From: SZUA-448 sp964602475
GTDB taxonomy: Bacteria > Bacillota > Clostridia > Lachnospirales > Lachnospiraceae
DNA: 7,949 nt
NCBI GenBank assembly: GCA_964602475.1
Contig: CAZRRN010000079.1
Coordinates: 1 to 7,949 of the forward strand
Direction of reading: 5' to 3'
Each line of letters starts with the position of its first letter. Within the stretch, counting starts at the first letter, position 1. The notes under the pieces are model-generated. The model did no database searches and was not told the DNA's origin. It saw only the letters and a list, made by a program, of their open reading frames with translations. The position numbers and the translations under genes are program-made. Positions 1 to 5,435 of this stretch are shown here, piece after piece.

Positions 1-112
1 CTACATCCTTTTCCGCCTTGTCAGCAGCTTTCGCAAGATCACTAAGCGCTTTCTGTGCTTGTTCAATCCCGTCCCTGACTACCTTAATTTGTAATGATGC
101 GAGTTCAGCCAT
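1..112 (-). CDS. Tail tape measure protein, N-terminal fragment (cut by window edge)
   Basis: Only the first 37 codons are inside the window. The protein starts MAELASLQIKVVRDGIEQAQ and continues with an alanine- and lysine-rich helical stretch (about residues 17-37). That opening, a short beta strand (LQIKVV) followed by a heptad-like helix, is typical of siphovirus tape measure proteins, which set tail length and are threaded inside the tail tube. The position directly after the tail chaperone pair is where this gene sits in lambda-like and many other siphoviruses. The ATG overlaps the previous stop by one base (TAATG). An AGGA-type SD at 122-126 lies 9 bases upstream, inside the last codons of the chaperone extension, so translation is probably coupled. 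The family call rests on context and a short N-terminus. The usual length (600 residues or more) cannot be checked here. Confidence 0.72.
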   Translation of the reverse strand, partial: MAELASLQIKVVRDGIEQAQKALSDLAKAADKAEKDV

Positions 113-411
113 TATTTTTTATCCTTTGGTTTATTCTTTATGCTTATAAACTCATTTGCTTTACCTGAGATTTTCTTCAACATGTCTATAATCTCACTTG
201 AAAGTTTAATCCCGTAAATCTGTTGCCAGTAGTATAAATTCTGATATGTCATACCTTCCGAGATATTCCATATTTCAAAAAACATTCCGTGAAAATATGC
301 GACTTCATCCTGCAAGTCTTCATCTTCAAAAAGCTCTTCAGTCTTTAACTGCTTTGCCCTCTGGCGGTATAATGCCCGCCGTGAGGGTTCGCCGTCTTTT
401 GTATAGTCCAT
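112..411 (-). CDS. Tail assembly chaperone T-type extension, probably made only as a -1 frameshift fusion
   Basis: From its first ATG this open frame gives 99 residues, but the frame is open further upstream to base 477, just after a TGA at 478-480. No SD precedes the ATG at 411 within a useful distance, so independent initiation looks weak. The preceding chaperone gene (450-833) carries a slippery T TTT TTA at 465-471, and a -1 slip there enters exactly this frame. The product would be 123 residues of the first protein plus 117 from here, 240 in all, close in design to lambda gpGT. The extension is highly charged (EELFEDEDLQDEVAYFHGMF) with an aromatic segment and a lysine-rich tail. Known role of the family: the GT form binds the tape measure protein and recruits tail tube subunits; it is absent from the mature virion. 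The stop overlaps the tape measure start by one base. Confidence 0.78.
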   Translation of the reverse strand: MDYTKDGEPSRRALYRQRAKQLKTEELFEDEDLQDEVAYFHGMFFEIWNISEGMTYQNLYYWQQIYGIKLSSEIIDMLKKISGKANEFISIKNKPKDKK

Positions 412-415
412 GTCC

Positions 416-471
416 AGAGAATAGAGGACTGCTTTTTCTACTTCCTCTATTACTCTTTCACTGATAAAAAA
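416..471 (-). promoter_or_regulatory. -1 programmed ribosomal frameshift signal (slippery heptamer plus stem-loop)
   Basis: Read on the minus strand, codons CTT TTT TTA of the upstream gene contain T TTT TTA (471 down to 465) in the X XXY YYZ phase needed for a -1 slip. Eight bases follow (464-457). Next comes an inverted repeat: AGAG (456-453), one bulged T (452), AATAGAGGA (451-443), a 14-base loop (442-429), TCCTCTATT (428-420) and CTCT (419-416). That is 13 base pairs, 5 of them G-C, with a single bulge. The 0-frame stop TAA (452-450) lies in the 5' arm. Heptamer, 8-base spacer and stem match the textbook layout of -1 frameshift sites; U UUU UUA is also the HIV-1 gag-pol heptamer. Efficiency cannot be judged from sequence. 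Confidence 0.85.
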
Positions 472-833
472 AGTGAGTCATCGTTTATAGCAGCCTCTAT
501 CTGCTCTGCAAGCCATTTTGTTGAAGCATCCTCAAAGAGAGATTTCTTATTTTCTCTCGTGCATGGATGTTCTTTTCCGTCAACGGTTATGCCTCTCCAG
601 TCGATAACACATGCGATGAGCATTTCAACGGTGCTTTTTTCAATGGTTTCCTCGGCTACCCCCTTACGGCTTGAAGATAAACCTACTATATTTTTATGTA
701 TAGCCCTTCTGTACTCCTCTGTATTTCTGCCAAGAATGCAAAATGAAATATCAAGAGTTTTACCTTCGATTGATTTCGGCGTAAACCACACACCTTCTTT
801 TTTTACTGCTTCTTTAATGCTGACTAATTCCAT
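450..833 (-). CDS. Tail assembly chaperone, G-type (0-frame product)
   Basis: A 127-residue soluble protein, close to the length of lambda gpG (about 140). The family pattern is visible: an early W-F segment (about 16-17), a middle IDWRGITVDGK block (about 77-87), a TREN segment (about 92-95), then SLFEDASTKWLAEQIEAAI (about 98-116) and a short tail. Comparable phage proteins carry the same W-G-dG / EN / L-W-qv arrangement and lie between tail tube and tape measure genes. Known role: with its frameshifted longer form it keeps the tape measure protein soluble and guides tube polymerisation. The ATG at 833 is preceded by AAGGAG at 841-846 with a 7-base spacer, a strong site that fixes the start. 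The gene lies 36 bases after the tail tube gene. Residues 121-123 are encoded by the slippery site, so a fraction of ribosomes should leave this frame four codons before its end. Confidence 0.82.
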   Translation of the reverse strand: MELVSIKEAVKKEGVWFTPKSIEGKTLDISFCILGRNTEEYRRAIHKNIVGLSSSRKGVAEETIEKSTVEMLIACVIDWRGITVDGKEHPCTRENKKSLFEDASTKWLAEQIEAAINDDSLFLSVKE

Positions 834-863
834 CTCCTCTCTCCTTTTTGAGCTTTATGTTTT

Positions 864-883
864 AGCCGGTTATGACACCGGCT
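864..883 (-). other. Hairpin at the 3' end of the tail tube gene
   Basis: A perfect 7-bp inverted repeat, AGCCGGT and ACCGGCT with a 6-base loop, spans the last codons of the tail tube gene and the bases after its TAA, which lies at the loop/stem border. The minus-strand 3' flank is AAAACAT rather than a T run, so this is not a standard intrinsic terminator. It could be a transcript-end stabiliser or processing point separating the abundantly needed tube message from the chaperones; that role is inferred. Confidence 0.45.
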
Positions 884-2321
884 GTTTAAGTATAGACATC
901 GTAACTCCATTTGAATCGATCAGCGCCTGGAAATCAAGGCTTTCTGTTACATCTGTTTCTGATATCGTCCTTGTATCTTTGGTGAATTTCAGTTTCGGGA
1001 TGTAGAATATATAAGCGTTTCCGTCAAGATCCACGAAGCGAAGCTCTAAATCAACGTCTGTTTCGGCTGAGTATAGAGCCGCAAAAGGTGCTGAAGAGCT
1101 GAAGAAAACATTTATAGAACCGGAGACGTTCACCCTGCCCTCTCCAACACTGGCGGCGTTCTGGCTCATAACCGCAAACCTTCTGGAAAGCCCGTTTGAA
1201 AGCTGTATGTTCACCCCTGAAACAATCCCGAGAGCCTGGGTTACGTTTCCACTGTTGATATTAAGCATACCCGTATAACTATCAAAAGGATTGTTTGCGT
1301 TAAACGCTGATAAGGCCGCAGCTATCGAAGATCCCGAAAATCCTGAATAATTCATGCCGACAAGATCAAAAGACCCGTCTATCATTTTATCGGGCTGACA
1401 TGATATGCTGAATTTATCGACCTTCGCACCGGTCATGCTGTGATACTGTGATATTCCCTCAAACCCCTCTTCAACAGTAAAGCTTGGAATATCTGCCGAG
1501 GTGGATGTTTTAAGATATGCCACCTTAGAACCTGTTTCGAGAAGCCCGCTTGAAAGCGACTCGTTAGTACAAGTCTGGCTTACCGTAAGAACTGTATCTG
1601 TAACAGTAACAACCTTTTTCCATCCATTGTTACCGGATGTCGAGAATCCCGCAAAGAAAATCATGTCACCTACTTTAAGCCCAAGAGTAGTAATCCAGTA
1701 AGCGGATGCTGCGGTGTATGTCTTTGCTGTTCCTGCAACGGTTATATTGTTTGTTGCAGTGTTCAGGCTTCCGCCCTTGTAGCCGGATATAATCGTTACC
1801 GCTTCTGCCGGGGTAACTGTTGAAAGTGCTGCGTCTGTTGTTCCGTCCGCTTTATACAGAGTAAGTGTAATATTCCCTGTACCGCCGATTGTCTTTATCT
1901 TGTAAACTCCGTCATTTGCTGCAGTTGTTGCGTCCACGACTATATAATCGCCTACATTAAGACCAAGTGCGGAAAAGTCATTTCCTGCATATGTCATTGT
2001 TGCGCCGGTTGCTGTCATGTTCCCTGTAATTGACACCCCGCCTATCCATCTACTGCCGAAAGCCCCTCTTAGAAACGAATCGAAAGAGGCATAGGAAAAC
2101 TCAACCGGTATTGATATTCCGGGCTGATTCTGCCCCAGCCGTATATCCGAAATCCCTCTATCCACTCTGATTTCACCGGACTGAAGAGAGCTTCTTTCGT
2201 TTGTGATACCGCTCCCGCCTGTATTCCTTATCTTCGCAAGTGTCGGAGTTGTCGGAGTTGTTCCCGCTGTAACTTCCTCTATAAACGCTAAATATCTGTT
2301 TGATCCTGTTGCAATTGTCAT
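870..2321 (-). CDS. Major tail tube protein with enlarged internal insertion
   Basis: A 483-residue protein. The N-terminal part (about 1-92: NRYLAFIEEVTAGTTPTTP, NTGGSGITNERSSLQSGEIRVDR, then VEFSYASFDSFLRGAFGSRW) matches the start of the phage tail tube family Pfam calls Phage_tube_2. The C-terminal part (about 272-483: FTVEEGFEG, KFSISCQPDKMIDGSFDLVG, GSINVFFSSSAPF, then LRFVDLDGNAYIFYIPKLKF) is the second half of that fold. Family members are usually nearer 300 residues. The excess is an insertion at about 94-271 holding two similar small beta domains (about 99-158 and 186-250). The protein should form the stacked hexameric tube around the tape measure; the insert probably decorates the tube surface. 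The start ATG follows AAGGGGG, which overlaps the previous stop, and only 11 bases separate the two genes. No sheath gene is adjacent, which favours a non-contractile tail. Confidence 0.85.
   Translation of the reverse strand: MTIATGSNRYLAFIEEVTAGTTPTTPTLAKIRNTGGSGITNERSSLQSGEIRVDRGISDIRLGQNQPGISIPVEFSYASFDSFLRGAFGSRWIGGVSITGNMTATGATMTYAGNDFSALGLNVGDYIVVDATTAANDGVYKIKTIGGTGNITLTLYKADGTTDAALSTVTPAEAVTIISGYKGGSLNTATNNITVAGTAKTYTAASAYWITTLGLKVGDMIFFAGFSTSGNNGWKKVVTVTDTVLTVSQTCTNESLSSGLLETGSKVAYLKTSTSADIPSFTVEEGFEGISQYHSMTGAKVDKFSISCQPDKMIDGSFDLVGMNYSGFSGSSIAAALSAFNANNPFDSYTGMLNINSGNVTQALGIVSGVNIQLSNGLSRRFAVMSQNAASVGEGRVNVSGSINVFFSSSAPFAALYSAETDVDLELRFVDLDGNAYIFYIPKLKFTKDTRTISETDVTESLDFQALIDSNGVTMSILKQPVS
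1572..2027 (-). repeat. Duplicated beta domain inside the tail tube protein
   Basis: Protein-level repeat inside the tube protein insertion. Copy 1 (residues about 99-158) contains ALGLNVGDYIVVDATTAAND followed by GVYKIKTI and TLTLYK. Copy 2 (about 186-250) contains TLGLKVGDMIFFAGFSTSGN followed by GWKKVVTV and LTVSQ. Shared features are LGL(N/K)VGD, a hydrophobic strand, an N-(D/N)-G turn, and a closing strand pair. The DNA copies are clearly diverged, so this is an old duplication. A linker at about 159-185 separates them. Confidence 0.6.
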
Positions 2322-2332
2322 TGATTGCCCCC

Positions 2333-2746
2333 TTAAAGTTCAGTTCTGTAAAATATTGATATTGAAACCCTGTACCAGCCGTCTTCAAATCCGTGAGGAT
2401 CAGCGTAAAAGTTTTCAACCTGTACCGATGTTCCGCTATATGTTAAGGCATATCCGACTTTAAACACCGCCTCAAGCAGTGTAACAATGTCATCAACGTC
2501 TTTTTTTGCCTTTGCAGTTGAGCTGTAAACGTCTATCTGATAAATTCCTGTGTATCTCTGAGCCGAGTCCTTACCGACAAGAATATTCTGCGGCCTTGCC
2601 GGTAAAAGAACCTGTGAAACATACTTTGTACCTGAAACGGGTGTATAAGGTGAACCGTCCCACGCAACGGGAACAGACTGGGCGGTAGCCCATGTTCTCA
2701 GGTATGAATCAAAGACCTGCCCTATTTTCCCGTTTTTACTTGCCAC
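2333..2746 (-). CDS. Tail terminator-like protein (DUF4128 family)
   Basis: A 137-residue protein with the layout of phage tail terminator proteins formerly called DUF4128: an N-terminal helix with FDSYLRTWA (about 12-20), VPVAWDGSPYTP (about 25-36), YVSQVLLPARPQNILVGKDS (about 42-61), YTGIYQIDVYSSTAKAKKDV (about 65-84), and a C-terminal GWYRVSISIFYRTEL. In characterised siphoviruses this protein caps the finished tail tube and joins it to the head. The start is GTG at 2744-2746: GGAG at 2754-2757 lies 7 bases upstream, and the reading gives MASKNGKIG. The first codons overlap the end of the gp10-type gene by 11 bases, implying coupling. The tail tube gene follows 11 bases later, the expected neighbour. 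Family assignment is by recognised motif pattern. Confidence 0.8.
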   Translation of the reverse strand: MASKNGKIGQVFDSYLRTWATAQSVPVAWDGSPYTPVSGTKYVSQVLLPARPQNILVGKDSAQRYTGIYQIDVYSSTAKAKKDVDDIVTLLEAVFKVGYALTYSGTSVQVENFYADPHGFEDGWYRVSISIFYRTEL

Positions 2747-3161
2747 CTTTCAGCTCCGCTATTGCCTTTCTTAAATAATCATTCATCAGAGTAAGATTCT
2801 TTCTAAGCATCCCCCTGGGGGCTTTCAGCCTTGAACCGCCGTATTCAATCTTTTTTGCATAAGGCAGATTATTTTGAATAAATATAGGATGTGACGTGTT
2901 ATCGTTATTCAGAACAGCCTGCGCCTTTCTTATAGTCTCTGATCCGTCTTTATCAGTCGTTTCAAGCCGGCTTGTATTCGGCTGTGCTATTGATACCTGC
3001 CAGTTACCCCTTAAAGTTCCTTCTGCAACCGGAGTGTCCGTAACTACTTTTGAGAACAAATCCAGAGTTGACTTGTTTATGGACTGTCTCGCAAGTTCCG
3101 GAGTTTCTTTTGCAAAATCATTAACCAGCTTTGCAAATTTTCCAGAACCTCTGACTGTCAT
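2736..3161 (-). CDS. HK97 gp10-type head-tail joining / tail completion protein
   Basis: A 141-residue protein. The signature is in the second half: FIQNNLPYAKKIEYG (about 94-108) followed by KAPRGMLRKNL (about 113-123), the NN-Y-A--(I/L)E-G...P-G hallmark of the HK97 gp10 family. The first half has the usual amphipathic helix (about 8-37: LVNDFAKETPELARQSINKS) and the TPVAEGTLRGNWQV block (about 42-55), seen in these proteins as TPvdtG-Lr-sW. Known or inferred role in relatives: a small neck protein needed for head-tail joining. The ATG overlaps the upstream stop in an ATGA junction, with a GGTGAG SD just upstream inside the previous gene. The neighbours, head-closure type before and terminator after, are the standard order. 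A minor oddity is the lysine-rich end (LKGGK). Confidence 0.87.
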   Translation of the reverse strand: MTVRGSGKFAKLVNDFAKETPELARQSINKSTLDLFSKVVTDTPVAEGTLRGNWQVSIAQPNTSRLETTDKDGSETIRKAQAVLNNDNTSHPIFIQNNLPYAKKIEYGGSRLKAPRGMLRKNLTLMNDYLRKAIAELKGGK

Positions 3162-3580
3162 TTTCTCACCTGCACTATATATATAATCTCAGTTATCGCC
3201 GGGGCTTTAACTTCATGGTTTACATAATTATATACTACACTGTCGACTGTGAACTTGTCCCCTTCCTGCGGTTCGGGAAAGTCTGTTGATAATACCAGCC
3301 TCACGTCTCCCCGCTGAATTACTGTTCCGTCAATTTCTGACAACTTGAATTCTGTTCTGATACCGTACTTCTGATAAGTCGTTGGTGTACCGGTAGGGGC
3401 TGTGTATGTCACCTCTTCCGGAGTAGTTTCCGTTGCCGCCTTTGTCCATTTATCGCACATTTCAACCGGATCATAAGACTTAACCCATAGCGATGTACTT
3501 TCATACCTGGTTAATGTAATAAGGCTCCCGTCTTTCTGCAGAAGCCTGTCGGCCATTTCTTTTTTCTTTGCGTAATCCAT
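3158..3580 (-). CDS. Head-tail connector / head-closure-like protein
   Basis: A 140-residue protein. The segments YGIRTEFKLSEIDGTVIQRG (about 71-90), then DVRLVLSTDFPEPQEGDKFTV (about 91-111) and a closing IIYIVQVRK are the usual pattern of the small beta-barrel neck protein placed between the DnaT-like connector and the gp10-type protein in many siphoviruses (dG--IqrGD-rl-l, then P--GD-l-v, then Y-l-vR). This is the position of the head-closure or 'stopper' protein, though fold assignment from sequence alone is tentative. The N-terminal helix (MDYAKKKEMADRLLQKDGS) precedes a threonine-rich variable loop (about 46-67). The ATG lies one base after the upstream stop. AAGG at 3588-3591 gives a 7-base spacer and is part of the Leu-Arg-Arg codons that end the upstream gene. 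Its own stop forms an ATGA overlap with the next gene. Confidence 0.75.
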   Translation of the reverse strand: MDYAKKKEMADRLLQKDGSLITLTRYESTSLWVKSYDPVEMCDKWTKAATETTPEEVTYTAPTGTPTTYQKYGIRTEFKLSEIDGTVIQRGDVRLVLSTDFPEPQEGDKFTVDSVVYNYVNHEVKAPAITEIIYIVQVRK

Positions 3581-3581
3581 T

Positions 3582-3890
3582 TTACCGCCTTAAATCAAGC
3601 GACATGGAGCTCTTTTTTAAAAGCCTTCTGAGTATCATCTTAATCTCTGATATTTCAGGAGTAATCTTTCCGCTGTACCAGTATTCCTTTGATTCTGACA
3701 CTGCTCCGGATATTGCGGAGCTTTCGGCTTTCAGATTAGCACCTTCTCTTACCGGCACAACATCCGTTCCAGCATTTGAATAATAGACAAAATAAGCCAG
3801 GGCTTTCTTGATCTCTGCCGGTATAACTGTATTTGAAATTGATATCCCGTCATTATAGTATGCACCCGACCGAGGCCACTCAAGAGCCTG
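3582..3890 (-). CDS. DnaT-like / head-tail connector protein, C-terminal part emerging from the gap
   Basis: Reading the minus strand in the frame that ends TAA at 3582-3584 gives 102 uninterrupted residues from the gap edge. They begin QALEWPRSGAYYNDGISIS, continue TVIPAEIKKALAYFVYYSNAG, EGANLKAESSAISGAVSE and EYWYSGKI, and end SSMSLDLRR. The A-L-x-W-P-R motif followed by a turn, then IP-xIkkA helices and a 'v--e--g--s--y' segment, is the C-terminal two thirds of the small phage neck protein commonly annotated 'DnaT-like ssDNA-binding protein' or head-tail connector. In related phages it lies exactly here, before the closure protein. About 65-70 N-terminal residues and the start are missing in the N run. 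The DnaT name reflects a database label; a structural neck role is likelier from context. The last codons TTA AGG CGG supply the SD for the next gene. Confidence 0.8.
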   Translation of the reverse strand, partial: QALEWPRSGAYYNDGISISNTVIPAEIKKALAYFVYYSNAGTDVVPVREGANLKAESSAISGAVSESKEYWYSGKITPEISEIKMILRRLLKKSSMSLDLRR

Positions 3891-3891
3891 T

Positions 3892-3991
3892 NNNNNNNNN
3901 NNNNNNNNNNNNNNNNNNNNNNNNNNNNNNNNNNNNNNNNNNNNNNNNNNNNNNNNNNNNNNNNNNNNNNNNNNNNNNNNNNNNNNNNNNN
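3892..3991. other. Assembly gap (100 N)
   Basis: Exactly 100 undetermined bases, the conventional placeholder for a gap of unknown size. The genes on the two sides are different proteins in different frames (fibre-type protein before, connector after, in transcription order). The missing DNA must hold the end of the first and the start of the second. Typical lengths of the families suggest more than 100 bases are missing, perhaps 250-300; this is an inference. Confidence 0.97.
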
Positions 3992-5023
3992 TCCGTTTGT
4001 TATTACAAAAACATAATCAGTATCAGGTTCAAGAATCCATTCGTCATTTTCTCCATTGTTCCCGCCAGACCTTGAGGCTGTTGATCCGCCGCCCGCTCCC
4101 GCTGAAACATGGGTCATTAAAACTTCAGGCCTTGATACTGTTATATTCCTGTTTGCTGCCGGTGCGCCTATCAGAATCTTTGTTATCGTCCTGAAAACAT
4201 CAGTATTGAGATTTACCGAAGAAGCTCCGTTTAATGCCTTAACGCTTGATACTGCATCTCCGTCCGGATTTGTTCCGATAACCCCTACTGGAGATGTACT
4301 TGTATCGGAAGCAATAATTCTGAGAACCTGATCCCGTCCTCTTGAATCTGTAATCGTTGCAATTCCTCTTGTTAAGTCTCCGGCAGTAATAGTGATAATA
4401 GTATTACCAGCTCCGTCTTTAACCGTTATTGTGCCCGTACACGCCGCAGAAAGCTCAAGACCAAGTATATTCTGCCATGTGGTTATTACCGAGTCAACCG
4501 CCGTTGTTCCATTTAACTGCATAACTTCGCTTGAAACAGTTGCAGTTGCCCCTGTTTTTGTCCCGTAAACTGTCAATGTCGGTATTTTATCCTCAACATT
4601 ATTATCGGACACGATTGTTACTTTTGAACCTGCCGGCTGATTTGCAAATCCTCCGCCAGCAGTTGCAGCCATGTGGTTCTTTCCGGTCAATGCTACAGTA
4701 GTTCCCAATTTCAAAGTAGACTTTGCCACCACCGGATTTTCTTCTCTAAAATGATTAAGAAGCTGCGCCACTGTTCCAGATGTGCTGACAGAATCCTCAT
4801 AAACAGATAACTGCATAGCATTTGCAGTCGCTGAAAGAGATGAAGGCCTGAGATGGACAACCTTACCTGTGCTTTTTGCCGGAGTTCTGAGAGTCGCCTT
4901 GTATAAAGCGTCTCCCGCAAGTGATCCGGTATTAAACGCCAAAGAAAATCCCAGTTTCTTATGGATATAGGCGTGGTCTGTACTCATCACGGCCTGAGCA
5001 TGGGTCATTTGATCTTCGTACAT
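3992..5023 (-). CDS. Head decoration / head-fibre-type protein, C-terminus lost in the gap
   Basis: The first 344 residues are present. The N-terminal segment (about 1-120) has a short helix, then LGFSLAFNTGSLAGDALYKA, a beta-rich stretch with VVHLRPSSLSATANAMQLSV and YEDSVS, and FREENPVVAKSTLKLGTTV. This pattern is seen in phage proteins of unknown function encoded shortly after the coat gene. The C-terminal segment (about 297-344: SRPEVLMTHVSAGAGGGSTA then EWILEPDTDYVFVITNG) is its natural second half, a Gly/Ser-rich loop followed by a jelly-roll-like strand pair; such proteins usually end 15-20 residues later. Between them (about 130-296) is an insertion with two related beta domains. A virion-surface role is inferred from position and composition; no enzyme motif is visible. 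The ATG lies one base after the preceding stop, with GAGG at 5031-5034 inside the previous gene's last codons. The frame beyond the gap (down to 3749) is not this gene. Confidence 0.65.
4136..4585 (-). repeat. Duplicated beta domain in the fibre-type protein
   Basis: Two protein-level repeats. Copy 1 (residues about 147-201) reads TVYGTKTGATATVSSEV, LNGTTAVDSVIT, then GTITV. Copy 2 (about 246-296) reads GVIGTNPDGDAVSSVKA, LNGASSVNLNTDVF, then NRNITV. The shared frame is (V/I)xGT-x(5-7)-VSS-V-x-LNG-(T/A)-x-x-V-x(20-25)-(T/N)-I-T-V. Such 'G-T-----e---LNG-t-v------I--i--------v-v' units are common in phage structural proteins as small beta-sandwich modules. The copies are diverged, so duplication is not recent. 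Confidence 0.6.
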
Positions 5024-5024
5024 A

Positions 5025-5435
5025 TTATCGCCTCACTACCAAGAGAGATATACGACCTACACTTACCTCTTCATTTGTGACCGCTGTTATAACAGAGGAA
5101 GAAGTTACGCTCGACTGAGCATCATCAATACTTCCAGCTTTTGTTACTGCGTGGTTAGCGTCAAAAACAATAGCGTCTGTTATGGCGGTTGCACCGTTAT
5201 TGATTATAACCGTTGCCGCACCCGAGCCGGCCGCTTTACAATGACATATAACATCAACTATCTCGCAGTTAAAAGGAATAGGGATAGCCTTTCCCGCTCT
5301 CGCATCCGCAGTAATATTAACATCAATCGTATAAAGACCATTAACAGAGCTATGATAAAGCTCCGACCCTATCTGTGAACTTTGCTCATCCGGCCCTGAT
5401 GTATTTAATTTAGCTGCCTGTTGTGCTGTTAACAT
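5025..5435 (-). CDS. Small head decoration-type protein, paralogue 2
   Basis: A 136-residue protein about 40-45 percent identical by eye to the gene just upstream (5435-5842). Shared blocks are KLN-S-PD-QS (about 9-19), GLY--d--ITADA (about 33-45), KAI-IPF-CE(V/I)VDVI--C (about 49-66), G-TAIT-AI, AG-IDDAQS and the terminal VVRR. Two cysteines (57 and 66) are conserved in both. The predicted fold is all beta after a short helix, with no signal peptide or membrane segment. Proteins of this pattern occur directly after P22-like coat genes, so capsid decoration is a reasonable inference, not proven. The start overlaps the paralogue's stop (TAATG), and the SD AGGAGG at 5441-5446 is formed by that gene's Arg-Arg codons. 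Its own end (AGG CGA TAA) provides the SD for the fibre-type gene. Confidence 0.72.
   Translation of the reverse strand: MLTAQQAAKLNTSGPDEQSSQIGSELYHSSVNGLYTIDVNITADARAGKAIPIPFNCEIVDVICHCKAAGSGAATVIINNGATAITDAIVFDANHAVTKAGSIDDAQSSVTSSSVITAVTNEEVSVGRISLLVVRR

Noticed and set aside
112..411. 99-residue protein as an independently initiated gene
   Set aside because: There is no SD near the ATG at 411, and the frame is open upstream into the chaperone gene and aligned with a slippery site. A frameshift fusion explains it better, although low-level internal initiation cannot be excluded.
402..442. Possible pseudoknot between the frameshift hairpin loop (GTAG) and downstream CTAT
   Set aside because: Only four pairs including one G-U wobble; too weak to claim without a folding calculation.
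864..883. Intrinsic terminator after the tail tube gene
   Set aside because: A 7-bp stem is present, but neither strand has a downstream T run of useful length, so it is kept only as a hairpin.
559..1005. 148-codon open frame on the plus strand
   Set aside because: It runs antisense through the chaperone gene and the end of the tail tube gene, both of which have clear family motifs and good SD sites. It has no SD and no recognisable product.
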